This document shows positions 45,832-54,428 of a DNA stretch of 64,000 bases, piece by piece (the first letter of the stretch is position 1; every line of letters begins with the position of its first letter). The translations under genes were made by a program, and so were the position numbers. Under the pieces are notes generated by a model. The model was given only the letters and a program-made list of their open reading frames with translations. It had not been told where the DNA came from and did no database searches. Source of the DNA: Stenotrophomonas bentonitica (lineage in GTDB: Bacteria; Pseudomonadota; Gammaproteobacteria; Xanthomonadales; Xanthomonadaceae); the NCBI RefSeq assembly GCF_013185915.1, contig NZ_JAAZUH010000005.1, forward strand, positions 24,200 through 88,199, given 5' to 3'.

Positions 45832-46692
45832 CTAGCGCAAGCCTGCGCATTCCAGCGAGCGTTGCTGGGCGGCACCGCTGCGCTGGCGGGCGGCGCTGGG
45901 GGTGGCCTGGTTGGCCAGGGCGGCGTCGACCCACCATTGTGCGCTGCCTTGGCTGCCGCCGACCAGGCGGGCGCTGAAGCCGGCCGCGCTCAGGGCGGCC
46001 AGGCGGCGTTCGGCGCCTTCGCGGTTGCGGTACTGGCCCAGCGCGATGGCGTTGGCGTCTTCGCCCTGGGCCATGATGTAGTAATCGCTGATGCCGGCGG
46101 CGGCAATGCGCTTGACCGTGGCCTGCGCTTCTTCGCGGCTGGCGGCGGCCGGCATCATCACCCGGTAGGTGCTGCTGGCGCCGGGCCTGGCCGTCTCACG
46201 CAGGCGCGAGCGCTGGACCAGCGCGCCGGCCTTGGACTGGGCAGCCATGGCGGTGTCGCGATCGGCAAACGGGCCGAGGCTGATGCATTGAAGCGGGCCG
46301 GGGGTGGGAGCCGGGGCCGGAGGTGGCGTCGCGGGTGTGGGCGCAGCGGGGGCGGCCGTGGGAGCAGCAGCCACGGAGGCAGTTTGCACCGGCGCGGTTG
46401 CGGGCGGTGCAGGCGGCCGGGCAGAGCCCGGCGCTACTTCGGAGGCCGGCTTTTTAGCGCCGTTGGTGGCCGCCGGGGTGGCGTCGGTCAATGCGGCACC
46501 TGCGGCAACCGGGGCTTCTGCTGGCGCGCCTGCCGGCGCGGCGGCCTTCGGCGTGTCGAGCAGCTGCAGTTGCGCCACGCCGGTGGGTGGGGCTGCGGGC
46601 GGTGCGGGCGCAGCGTCGCCGCGCAGCATCCACCACAGCGCAACGCCTACGTTGAGGATGGCCAGTACGACGATCAGGGCACGGGTAAGCAT
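45832..46692 (-). CDS. SPOR-domain-like membrane protein 2
   Basis: The 286 aa product begins with a membrane segment (LIVVLAILNVGVALWWML), followed by a very Ala/Pro-rich linker to about residue 130. A domain then starts PLQCISLGPFADRDTAMAAQ, and its later strands (ALGQYRNREGAERRLAALSA) fit SPOR repeats. It likely binds septal peptidoglycan. It starts nine bases after coaX ends and is probably in one operon with coaX and birA. Confidence 0.82.
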   Translation of the reverse strand: MLTRALIVVLAILNVGVALWWMLRGDAAPAPPAAPPTGVAQLQLLDTPKAAAPAGAPAEAPVAAGAALTDATPAATNGAKKPASEVAPGSARPPAPPATAPVQTASVAAAPTAAPAAPTPATPPPAPAPTPGPLQCISLGPFADRDTAMAAQSKAGALVQRSRLRETARPGASSTYRVMMPAAASREEAQATVKRIAAAGISDYYIMAQGEDANAIALGQYRNREGAERRLAALSAAGFSARLVGGSQGSAQWWVDAALANQATPSAARQRSGAAQQRSLECAGLR

Positions 46693-46701
46693 GCGGCGAT
46701 C

Positions 46702-47439
46702 CTACCGCGCCGCCGGTGGCTGGTGCACCGCCCAGCGCGCGAGACCATCCAGCACCAGCGCCGGCTGGAACTGCGCGTCGCCCAGCAGCGGCAGCAATGC
46801 GGGCGCACCACCGCCATGGACCAGCAGCGCCGGCACCGCGCCCAGCGTGGTGGCCGCCTGCATGCGGCTGCGTTCGATCAACGCCACGGCGGCGCCGTCG
46901 CAGCCGGAGGCCAGCGCATCGGCGGTGTCATTGGCGAATTCGCTGTAGTCGCCACCCAGCGCGGGCAACTGCACCGCGCGCGCATGCAGGGCTTCGCGCA
47001 TGGTGGTGGGCGAGGCCGCGATGCGTCCGCCATGGTGCTGTCCGTCCGCGTCGAGCAGGTCGATGGTGAGCGCGGTGCCCACCCCGGCCACCAGCACGGC
47101 CTGGCCGCGTTCGGCCGCGGCGATCAGCGCCAGGTAACGATCGACGCCGAACTTTGTCGGATCCGCATACGCGATGCGCACGCCGGCGCAACTGGCTTCG
47201 GTGCGGGCGACCCGTACCTCTTTGAAGCGTGCGCGCAGTACCTCGAGCATGCTGGCGGTGAGCGACGCAGCGGCCACGCTGGCCACATACGCGGTGTCGC
47301 CGCTGGGCAGCAGCGCGAGCGCATCGGCCGGCATCGCTTCGGCGCCATGCGGCCACGCCTGCACATCGCCCGCGCGGTTGCCCTGCAGCGGTGCGAACTT
47401 GAAACGGGAATTCCCCAGGTCGAACAACCAGTCGCTCAT
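46702..47439 (-). CDS. coaX: Type III pantothenate kinase
   Basis: The 245 aa product phosphorylates pantothenate in the first step of CoA synthesis. It has the ASKHA start DLGNSRFKF, then FGVDRYLAL, GVGTALTIDLL and a Gly-rich closing motif. CoaX enzymes are not feedback-inhibited by CoA. It overlaps birA by four bases (ATGA), a pairing common in this lineage. Confidence 0.96.
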   Translation of the reverse strand: MSDWLFDLGNSRFKFAPLQGNRAGDVQAWPHGAEAMPADALALLPSGDTAYVASVAAASLTASMLEVLRARFKEVRVARTEASCAGVRIAYADPTKFGVDRYLALIAAAERGQAVLVAGVGTALTIDLLDADGQHHGGRIAASPTTMREALHARAVQLPALGGDYSEFANDTADALASGCDGAAVALIERSRMQAATTLGAVPALLVHGGGAPALLPLLGDAQFQPALVLDGLARWAVHQPPAAR

Positions 47440-48413
47440 TGCGCCCTCACGCTGACTTCCCCGGCATGGAACACGCGTTCGCTGCCGTCGATGCGCACGC
47501 GCAGCGCGCCATCGTCGGCCAGCCCCAGTGCCTGCCCTTCATGCAGCACGCCACCATCGTCCACCCGTACGTTGCGTCCGGCCAGACTGTCCAGCGCAGC
47601 GTAACGCGGCAGGAACGGCGCGAGACCGTCGCGTTCGAAATCATCCAGCGCCGGCAGCAGTGCGGTCAGCAGCCAGGCCACGACGTCATTGCGGCTGACC
47701 TCGTCGCCGAGCAGCGTGGCCAGGTCGGTCCACGGCTGGGTGATTTCGACCGCGAACGCGGCCGGCATGCGCACGTTGATGCCCAGCCCGATTACCGCGC
47801 GTGCCGGGCCGGCGAATTCGCCGCCGCCTTCCACCAGCAGGCCACCGAGCTTGTGGCCGTCGACCACGATGTCGTTGGGCCACTTCAGGCCCACGTTGGC
47901 CACGCCGTGCGCGCGCAGCGCCTCGGCCACGGCCACGCCAGCGACCAGGCTCAGCCCGCCCAGTCGCGACAGGCCACCGGCGAAACCGCGCAGCACCGAC
48001 AGGTAAACGTGGGCCGCCAACGGCGAGGCCCAGGCCCGCCCGCGTCGGCCGCGGCCGCCGGTCTGGCGCTCGGCCAGCAGCACCCGCGCGCCGCGCTCTG
48101 GCGCGCTGCACCGCAGCAATTCTGTATTGGTCGACCCGACCGACCAGGACACATCCAGGCTTTCCAGCCCGGCCTGCTGCGCGGGGGGCAGCGCATTCAG
48201 GATCGCAGCCGCGTCCAGCAGGTCCAACCGCTGCTGCAGCTGGTAGCCGTCGCCGGCACGCCCATCCACCTCGATGCCGGCCGCCCTAAGTCCTTGAATC
48301 CGCTTCCAAATGGCGGCGCGGGTCTGGCCCAGCTCGCGCGCCAGCGCGTCGCCGGACAGTCGCCCGGCGCCCAGTTTGGCCAGCAGTTGGCGGTCGTCCA
48401 CGGCAGCTTCCAT
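47436..48413 (-). CDS. birA: Biotin--protein ligase / biotin operon repressor
   Basis: The 325 aa product has an N-terminal winged helix (about residues 8-60, LSGDALARELGQTRAAIWKR), the biotinyl-lysine ligase core with GRGRRGRAWASP and KWPNDIVV, and a C-terminal SH3-like domain. It makes biotinyl-AMP and attaches biotin to AccB; with the DNA-binding domain it can also repress biotin synthesis genes. ATG at 48413 is chosen because it fits the family start. Confidence 0.95.
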   Translation of the reverse strand: MEAAVDDRQLLAKLGAGRLSGDALARELGQTRAAIWKRIQGLRAAGIEVDGRAGDGYQLQQRLDLLDAAAILNALPPAQQAGLESLDVSWSVGSTNTELLRCSAPERGARVLLAERQTGGRGRRGRAWASPLAAHVYLSVLRGFAGGLSRLGGLSLVAGVAVAEALRAHGVANVGLKWPNDIVVDGHKLGGLLVEGGGEFAGPARAVIGLGINVRMPAAFAVEITQPWTDLATLLGDEVSRNDVVAWLLTALLPALDDFERDGLAPFLPRYAALDSLAGRNVRVDDGGVLHEGQALGLADDGALRVRIDGSERVFHAGEVSVRAQ

Positions 48414-48537
48414 CGGTTGATCGGGAAAAGTATGCGGGAAAGCGGCCGAACGCGCTTTTCGGGGGGCTTCCAATCGACGCCGTGAATCGGGCTAGAATCG
48501 AAGATTGACCGTTTTCGCCCCTTCACGGACTTTGACG

Positions 48538-48810
48538 ATGCGCCACGCCCATTGCCTGATCCTGCTGTTGGCTCCCCTTGCCGCGCACGCGTCCGATGCG
48601 CTGGCCAGCTCGAGCCGGGGCGGTTGCGTGTATTCGGCAGCGGAAAGCGAGCGCCCGGCCCCGGCTGCGGCACCGGCAGCCCCGGCGCCGGCCACGGTCA
48701 AGCCCAGCGCAGCTGCACCAGTGAGCACCGGCGGTGGCGGCGACGATGACGTGATTCCGCGCCTGCGTGCGCCGAAATGGCACAGCTTCCTGCCGGGCAT
48801 GTTCCGCTGA
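48538..48810 (+). CDS. Small secreted hypothetical protein, 90 aa
   Basis: A signal peptide (MRHAHCLILLLAPLAAHA) precedes a short Ala/Pro- and Gly-rich mature chain ending DDDVIPRLRAPKWHSFLPGM. The C-terminal PRLRAPKWHSFLPGMFR looks conserved-like, with the rest low in complexity. Function is unknown. The mtfA gene begins inside its last 34 bases in another frame, so translation may be coupled. Confidence 0.68.
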   Translation: MRHAHCLILLLAPLAAHASDALASSSRGGCVYSAAESERPAPAAAPAAPAPATVKPSAAAPVSTGGGGDDDVIPRLRAPKWHSFLPGMFR

Positions 48811-49559
48811 TCCAGTCGTTGTTGCGCTGGCTGCGGTCCGCACCGCGCCCCATTCCCGAAACGTCCTGGCAGCGCACCTGCCAGCGCAGCGCGTGGCTGC
48901 GCGGCTTGCCGGCCGATCGCCGGCAGCGCCTGCGCGAATTGTCAGCGGCATTCCTGCACGACAAGACCATCACGCCGATCGGCGGGCTGCAGCTGGGCGA
49001 CGACGATGCCGTGCTGATCGCCGCACTGTGCTGCCTGCCGCTGCTGGAACTGGGCGAAGTGGGACTGCGCGGCTGGTCGCAGGTGCTGGTCTACCCCGAA
49101 GGCTTCATCGTGCCGCAGAGCGAGATGGATGAAGACGGGGTGCTGCACGAGTGGGAAGAAGAGGCCATCGGCCAGGTCTCGCACAACGGGCCGCTGCTGC
49201 TGTCCTGGCATGACGTGCAGGCCGAGCTGAAGCACCCGCATGAAGGCGCCTGCGTGGTGGTGCATGAAATGGCGCATCGGATCGATGTGCTGGACGGGGT
49301 GCTTGATGGCACCCCGCCATTGCCGCGCGATTGGCAGAAGCAGTGGGCGGCCGATTTCCAGCAGGCCTTCGATGCGCTGTGCGCGCAGGTGGACGATGGC
49401 CAGGAGACGGTGATCGACCCGTATGCGGCCGAAGCGCCGGATGAGTTCTTCGCGGTGGCGACCGAGTACCACTTTTCTGCGCCGGACCTTCTGGAGCAGG
49501 AAATGCCGGCGGTGGCGGCGCATCTGCGCAGGTTCTACGGGGCGCCGCCCGCCTTCTAG
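48777..49559 (+). CDS. mtfA: MtfA-type zinc peptidase
   Basis: The 260 aa product has the zinc-binding HEMAH at residues 163-167 and the family pattern VHEMAHRIDVLDG, with the downstream conserved EFFAVATEYHF. E. coli MtfA is an aminopeptidase that inhibits the glucose repressor Mlc; the role here may differ. ATG at 48777 overlaps the upstream gene; no better start is near. Confidence 0.93.
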   Translation: MAQLPAGHVPLIQSLLRWLRSAPRPIPETSWQRTCQRSAWLRGLPADRRQRLRELSAAFLHDKTITPIGGLQLGDDDAVLIAALCCLPLLELGEVGLRGWSQVLVYPEGFIVPQSEMDEDGVLHEWEEEAIGQVSHNGPLLLSWHDVQAELKHPHEGACVVVHEMAHRIDVLDGVLDGTPPLPRDWQKQWAADFQQAFDALCAQVDDGQETVIDPYAAEAPDEFFAVATEYHFSAPDLLEQEMPAVAAHLRRFYGAPPAF

Positions 49560-49566
49560 ACCCCGA

Positions 49567-50994
49567 TCAGGGGCCCGGCGGCAGCTTCACTTCAAACCGC
49601 GCGCCACCCAGTTCCGGCGAGCGCTTCACCTGCAGTTCGCCGCGATAGTCCTTGATCAGGTCCTGCACGATCGACAACCCGATCCCGTGGCCCTGCACGC
49701 GTTCGTCGCCGCGCACGCCACGCTGCAGCACCTTGGCGATGTCTTCCGGCGCGATACCCGGGCCGTCATCGTCCACCGAGAGCAGCAACCCGGCGCGACG
49801 CACGCCCCGCTCGGTAAGCGGCTTGGCGGTCAGCAGCACGCGGCGGTTGGCCCACTTGAAGGCGTTCTCCAGCAGGTTGCCGAGCAGCTCCTGCAGGTCG
49901 CCCGGCTCGCCGTGGAAGCGCGCGGCCTCGTCGATATCGAACTCGCACAGCACGCCCTTGGAGGCGTACACCTTTTCGAGACCCCGCACGATTTCCTCGG
50001 CATTGGACTCGATCGGCAACGGCGCCGAGAACAGCTTGTGCCCGGACGATGCCGCGCGCGCCAGCTGGTAGCCGACCAGGTTGTTCATGCGCCGCAGCTG
50101 GACGTCGAACTCCTCGCGTAGGTCCTGGTCCTGGGCACCGCTGTCCAGCTGCGTGCGCAGCACCGCCAGCGGGGTTTTCAGGCTGTGCGCCAGGTCGGCC
50201 AGCGTGTTGCGCTGGCGCTCGAGGTTCTCGCGCTCGCTTTCGATGAAGGCGTTGATGCTGTCGGTGAGCGGTTCCAGCTCGCGCGGGTGGCGTTCGCTCA
50301 TGCGCTCGGTTTCGCCGCGCTGGACCTTGGTCAGCTCGGTGATCACGCGCCGCATCGGGCGCAGGCTCCACTGCAGGATCACCGTCTGCAACAGCAGCAG
50401 GATCAAGCCAGCGCCGCCCATCCAGAACCAGACGCGACCACGGAACACGCGCAGCTGCGCGCCGAGCGCGCGCGAGTCTTCCATAACGTAGATGGTGTAC
50501 GGGAACTCGGTGGCGGGGTCGGCGTCGGCGTCCCACACCAGGCCCAGGCCGTAGCGGTACACCGAGCCCTGGCTGCCGTCGATCTGGATCATCGGCAGCG
50601 GGCCTTCGAACACTTCCTGGCGCGGGGCCAGCAGGCCGCCGCCCACGGTGGGCAGCATCGGGCCTTCGGCGGACATCGAGTTGCCCTTGCCGTCCGGCAT
50701 CACCACCTGGAGGTACAGCCCGCTGCCGGGCACGTCGAAGCGTGGATCCGGCGGCTGCTCGCGGATGTACAGCGAGCGGTCGCGGGTGAAATCGATGCCG
50801 GCCGCGTACGCGGTGGCGTAGTTCTTCAGCCGCTCGCGCAGGTTGGCGCGGGCGGTGTCGGCAAATGCGGCGTCCAGTGCATAGCCGGCGATCGCCAGGA
50901 AGGCGATCAGGCTCACACTGGCGGCCAGCAGCTGGCGCGCCTGCAGGGAGCGCGGCCGCCAGCGTTTAAAGAACCACAGACGGCCTGACATCAT
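49567..50994 (-). CDS. phoQ: PhoQ-like sensor histidine kinase
   Basis: The 475 aa product has two membrane helices (about 20-44 and 188-207) flanking a periplasmic sensor of about 140 residues, HAMP-like region, phospho-His270 (LADLAHSLKTPLAVLR) and HATPase with DDDGPGIAPEDI and GHGIGLSIVQDL. This PhoQ-type kinase and the PhoP-type regulator upstream control Mg2+/cation and virulence responses in xanthomonads. It begins 20 bases after the regulator. Confidence 0.93.
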   Translation of the reverse strand: MMSGRLWFFKRWRPRSLQARQLLAASVSLIAFLAIAGYALDAAFADTARANLRERLKNYATAYAAGIDFTRDRSLYIREQPPDPRFDVPGSGLYLQVVMPDGKGNSMSAEGPMLPTVGGGLLAPRQEVFEGPLPMIQIDGSQGSVYRYGLGLVWDADADPATEFPYTIYVMEDSRALGAQLRVFRGRVWFWMGGAGLILLLLQTVILQWSLRPMRRVITELTKVQRGETERMSERHPRELEPLTDSINAFIESERENLERQRNTLADLAHSLKTPLAVLRTQLDSGAQDQDLREEFDVQLRRMNNLVGYQLARAASSGHKLFSAPLPIESNAEEIVRGLEKVYASKGVLCEFDIDEAARFHGEPGDLQELLGNLLENAFKWANRRVLLTAKPLTERGVRRAGLLLSVDDDGPGIAPEDIAKVLQRGVRGDERVQGHGIGLSIVQDLIKDYRGELQVKRSPELGGARFEVKLPPGP

Positions 50995-51014
50995 CCCATC
51001 ACCGCACTAGCGGC

Positions 51015-51701
51015 TCAGCCCTCGTTGCTGCGCGGAATCGCGAAACGGTAACCACGGCCACGCACGGTTTCGATCGGCTTGAGCTCGCCGTCCGGATCCA
51101 GCTTCTTGCGCAGGCGGCCGATGAACACTTCCAGCACGTTCGAGTCGCGGTCGAAATCCTGCTGGTAGATGTGTTCGGTGAGATCGGCCTTGGAGACCAG
51201 TTCACCGGCATGCATCATCAGGTATTCGAGCACCTTGTACTCGTAGCTGGTGAGGTCCACGTTGCTGCCTGCAACGCTGACGGTCTGCGCGGCGAGATCC
51301 AGCGCGACCGGGCCGCATTCGAGGGTGGGCTTGCTCCAGCCGGCAGCGCGGCGCAGCAGCGCGTTGACGCGTGCCAGCAGCTCTTCGACGTGGAACGGCT
51401 TGACGAGGTAATCGTCGGCGCCCTGCTTGAGCCCTTCGACCTTGTCCTGCCAGCTCGAGCGGGCGGTAAGGATCAGCACCGGGAACTTCTTGCCCTCGTC
51501 GCGCAGCGCCTTGATCAGTTCCATGCCCGACATCTTGGGCAGGCCCAGATCGATGATGCCTACGTCGAACGGCACTTCGCGGCCCATGTACAGACCTTCC
51601 TCACCGTCCTGTGCGGCATCGACGGCAAAGCCTTCGCGCTTGAGCCGGGCTGCAAGGGTTTCCCGCAGCGGGGCTTCGTCTTCGACCAGAAGGATACGCA
51701 T
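51015..51701 (-). CDS. phoP: PhoP-like OmpR-family response regulator
   Basis: The 228 aa product has a receiver with phospho-Asp51 (IIDLGLPKMSG), Thr/Lys switch residues and a C-terminal winged helix (LTSYEYKVLEYLMMHAGELV... SNVLEVFIGRLRKKL...GRGYRF). It is followed by phoQ. The small PepSY-like gene lies just upstream on the same strand, so all three are probably one unit. Confidence 0.95.
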   Translation of the reverse strand: MRILLVEDEAPLRETLAARLKREGFAVDAAQDGEEGLYMGREVPFDVGIIDLGLPKMSGMELIKALRDEGKKFPVLILTARSSWQDKVEGLKQGADDYLVKPFHVEELLARVNALLRRAAGWSKPTLECGPVALDLAAQTVSVAGSNVDLTSYEYKVLEYLMMHAGELVSKADLTEHIYQQDFDRDSNVLEVFIGRLRKKLDPDGELKPIETVRGRGYRFAIPRSNEG

Positions 51702-51773
51702 GAACTCTCCCTAGTGTCCTGGGTGTGGCCTGGGGCCAGTGGCTAACAGATGACTGCGGACAACTATCCCCGT

Positions 51774-52142
51774 TCAGGGGTTATCGCCGCGTAGTGATGA
51801 CATATCCGAACGCGGCGTGCGGGGCTGTGAACGCGGCTGGGCAGGGTCGTCCATGTAGCGGACCCGGCCCCGGTCATCCATGTACTTCACCCGGTTGATG
51901 TCCCGCCCGTCGAATGGCACCCGTTCGGCGCCCAGGATGTGGCCGCCGGTGGTGCGCTGGACCCGGCGCACCGCGTCGGACAGGGACCGCTCCTGCGGGG
52001 CACCACGGGACGCCCGCACCATCTCGCCACGGGCCGGATCGGGCTGCGGGGCCTGGGCACCCGCGCTGCCAATGGCAGCAAGGGCACAGGTCGCCAGCAC
52101 GGCGGCAACGGCAATTCGACGATGGCGGGGCACGGAGAGCAT
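51774..52142 (-). CDS. Periplasmic PepSY-like small protein in phoPQ operon
   Basis: The 122 aa product has a signal peptide (IAVAAVLATCALAAIGSAGAQA) and a domain SLSDAVRRVQRTTGGHILGA followed by INRVKYMDDRGRVRYM, the helix-strand pattern of PepSY folds. PepSY proteins are periplasmic inhibitors or sensors. Location at the head of the phoPQ unit suggests it modulates the kinase; that is inferred. Confidence 0.8.
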   Translation of the reverse strand: MLSVPRHRRIAVAAVLATCALAAIGSAGAQAPQPDPARGEMVRASRGAPQERSLSDAVRRVQRTTGGHILGAERVPFDGRDINRVKYMDDRGRVRYMDDPAQPRSQPRTPRSDMSSLRGDNP

Positions 52143-52291
52143 CAGGTCTGATCCTAGCGGAGCGCGTCAAAACGTTCAAAAGTTGTGAATCGTCAACCGT
52201 CGGCCTGGGCCGGCGCTTTACGAATCTTTTGCAAATTCTTGGTTTTACGCAGTGAATCCGGTCTGAACTTTTCCGACCCCCGCCTCGCTTC

Positions 52292-52307
52292 GTTCATCTA
52301 AGTGAAC
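52292..52307. promoter_or_regulatory. Inverted repeat GTTCA-N6-TGAAC near phoPQ promoter
   Basis: Five-base arms around TCTAAG, between dusA's end and the PepSY-like gene's start, about 150 bases upstream of the latter. It could be a regulator site but short arms make chance possible. Confidence 0.3.
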
Positions 52308-52331
52308 CTTGCCGGGTCTTGCTGGGCGGTG

Positions 52332-53345
52332 TCAAGCCGCGACGCGTTCGGCCTGGTCGCGGGTGATGGTGAGCGCCTGCTCGATCAGCGCCCAGTCGGC
52401 GCCGGGGCGGTGTGCGCCCTCGCTCAGCACCTGGCGGAATGCGCGGCCGCCCGGCTGGCCGTGGAACAGGCCCAGCAGGTGGCGGGTGATGTGCTTGAGG
52501 GCCAGGCCGCGCTCCAGCTGCGCCTCGATGTAGGGGCGCATGGCGCGCAGCAGCGCCTCGCGCGACTGCAGGGGCGCGCCGGTCTGGGCCGCCTCCAGCT
52601 GATGCAGCACGTAGGGGTCGTGGTAGGCCGCGCGGCCCAGCATCACCCCGTCCAGCGCCGGCAGTTGCGCCTGGGAGGCCTCCACCGTGGCCAGGCCGCC
52701 GTTGAGGACAATCTTCAGGTCCGGGCGGTCGGCCTTGAGGCGGTGCGCCCAGTCGTAGCGCAGCGGTGGCACTTCGCGGTTTTCCTTCGGCGACAGGCCC
52801 TTCAGCCAGGCGTTGCGGGCGTGCACGACGAACATCGCGCTGCCGGCGTTGGCGGACTGATCGACGAAGTTCACGAAGGTTTCGTAGTCGTTGTCTTCAT
52901 CCACGCCCAGGCGGCATTTCACCGTGACCGGGATGTCGACCGCCTCGACCATGGCCGCCACGCACTCGGCCACCAGGGTGGGTTCGCGCATCAGGCAGGC
53001 ACCGAAACGGCCGGCCTGCACCCGGTCGGAGGGGCAGCCGCAGTTGAGATTGACCTCGTCGTAGCCCCAGTCCTGTGCGATTTCCGCCGCCTGCGCAAGC
53101 AGGGCCGGATCGCTGCCGCCAAGCTGCAGGGCGAGCGGATGCTCGCTGCCGTCAAAGCCCAGCAGGCGCTCGCGGTCGCCGTGGATCACGGCGTTGGCGT
53201 GGACCATTTCCGTGTACAGACGCGCGCCCGGGGCCAGTATCCGGTGGAAGACGCGGCAATGGCGGTCCGTCCAGTCCATCATTGGAGCAACGGACAGGCG
53301 CAGGGAAGCGGCGTAGCGGTCTGCGGGGGCGGCAGGCAGGGTCAT
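52332..53345 (-). CDS. dusA: tRNA-dihydrouridine synthase A
   Basis: The 337 aa flavoenzyme reduces uridine in the tRNA D loop. It has the TIM-barrel start SVAPMMDWTDRHCR, the catalytic-Cys motif NLNCGCPSDRVQAGRFGACLM near residue 100 and DGVMLGRAAYHDPY. The specific pattern GRFGACLM is DusA-type. ATG at 53345 fits the family; the frame extends a little upstream. Confidence 0.96.
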   Translation of the reverse strand: MTLPAAPADRYAASLRLSVAPMMDWTDRHCRVFHRILAPGARLYTEMVHANAVIHGDRERLLGFDGSEHPLALQLGGSDPALLAQAAEIAQDWGYDEVNLNCGCPSDRVQAGRFGACLMREPTLVAECVAAMVEAVDIPVTVKCRLGVDEDNDYETFVNFVDQSANAGSAMFVVHARNAWLKGLSPKENREVPPLRYDWAHRLKADRPDLKIVLNGGLATVEASQAQLPALDGVMLGRAAYHDPYVLHQLEAAQTGAPLQSREALLRAMRPYIEAQLERGLALKHITRHLLGLFHGQPGGRAFRQVLSEGAHRPGADWALIEQALTITRDQAERVAA

Positions 53346-53442
53346 GGGGTGTCGGGTCTGGCAAGGAAGTGCTGGGTTTGCCAGCGCGATCAATAGTTTA
53401 CACCGGAGGCCTGAACCGGGCCGGGGATGGCTGGAGTGGGAC

Positions 53443-53473
53443 GTACGTCAATGACGCATGTACGCCAATGACG
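53443..53473 (+). promoter_or_regulatory. Tandem operator-like repeats upstream of the orphan antitoxin gene
   Basis: Two 14-base direct repeats (GTACGTCAATGACG and GTACGCCAATGACG) with a 17-base period. The first contains the palindrome CGTCAATGACG. This is a typical autoregulatory site for HigA-type proteins and lies 58 bases before the preferred start codon. Confidence 0.6.
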
Positions 53474-53530
53474 TACTGTGCGTTACAGCGCTCCGTGTCC
53501 TCCGGAACGCCCCCGACAGGGACCGCAGCT

Positions 53531-53827
53531 TTGACCAAAAAATTCTTCGTCGATTTGATGGACAGCGTCACGCAAGCGGAAGAGATCCTTCAGGGGAAGC
53601 GTGCGCCCTCGCGGGTGTTGCATGTCAGCCCGGTGCAGGTCCGCGAAATACGCAAGGCCACCGGCCTGTCCCAGCAAAACTTCGCACGCATCATCCACGT
53701 CGACGTGGGCACTTTTAGGAACTGGGAGCAGGGCCGCCGGGATCCGACCGGCCCCGCCCGTGCTTTGCTGCACGTCATTATGAAGAACCCAAAGGAAACG
53801 CTTCGGGTTCTTGCAGAAGCCAGCTGA
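53531..53827 (+). CDS. HigA/NadS-type XRE antitoxin-like regulator, orphan
   Basis: The 98 aa product (TTG start) has a helix-turn-helix at about residues 38-70 (VREIRKATGLSQQNFARIIH) and the tell-tale NWEQGRRDPTGPARALLHVI ending. This family usually pairs with a RelE/HigB toxin, yet no toxin frame exists on either side. An ATG at 53468 is in frame, but it falls inside the operator repeats, so the TTG is preferred. It may act alone as a repressor or be a remnant. Confidence 0.8.
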   Translation: MTKKFFVDLMDSVTQAEEILQGKRAPSRVLHVSPVQVREIRKATGLSQQNFARIIHVDVGTFRNWEQGRRDPTGPARALLHVIMKNPKETLRVLAEAS

Positions 53828-53853
53828 TAGGCTTCCAGGCTGCGCTTTTGGAT

Positions 53854-54321
53854 TCAGCGGGGAGGCCAACTGTCAGCTCGCACGGTGAGAACTGACACCA
53901 ACTCAATTCGCACATGCTCTCTGAGGCCGCCCTGCCCGTTTACAACCTCCACGCTGCGCGGTTTGTTTGATGGGCCATTGGCAGTCACATCCATGGCCTG
54001 GTCCAACAAGGGTTGGCCCGAGTGTGACGAGCCCCGCCAGAGCATGAGGTGCAGTCGATCCGGAACGTTGCCCTCTGAATGACCGGGCATCATCCGGTTG
54101 ACGCCCAGCGTGTAGCGGTCACTTTCACTGTCGCTTATCGATACTTCCGCACGGCCCGCGGCGGGCATTCCCAGCACTGGGGCCATCACTTCCCTTCCAT
54201 CGATTGATACCTTGAATGACATGACTTGCATTTCCGGGGCCGAGTCGACCGCTTGAACCGACGTTGAGGCAGCACTCATCAGCGTGGCGCCTGCCAGGAT
54301 GTGCTTCAAGAATGGATACAT
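53854..54321 (-). CDS. Exported hypothetical protein, 155 aa
   Basis: A signal peptide (MYPFLKHILAGATLMSAAST) ends in SVQA. The mature chain looks beta-rich, with MSFKVSIDGREVMAPVLGMP, a HLMLWRGSSHSGQPLLDQAM segment and a polar C-terminus; it may be a small periplasmic domain. No family recognised. It converges on the antitoxin-like gene. The ATG at 54321 follows GGAG; upstream codons are unlikely coding. Confidence 0.68.
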   Translation of the reverse strand: MYPFLKHILAGATLMSAASTSVQAVDSAPEMQVMSFKVSIDGREVMAPVLGMPAAGRAEVSISDSESDRYTLGVNRMMPGHSEGNVPDRLHLMLWRGSSHSGQPLLDQAMDVTANGPSNKPRSVEVVNGQGGLREHVRIELVSVLTVRADSWPPR

Positions 54322-54428
54322 GACTCCGCCTTGGTATGTGTAACCAAAGAAGGGCAATCTACTTTCAAAGGTCGCCTTCCCTCTTCGATGGTCGTCACGG
54401 ATCCCGATAGGATTTTCCGGAATTCACC

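Noticed and set aside
53458..53718. Frame overlapping the orphan antitoxin, as a possible toxin
   Set aside because: It lacks any RelE/HigB pattern and is out of phase with an obvious coding gene.
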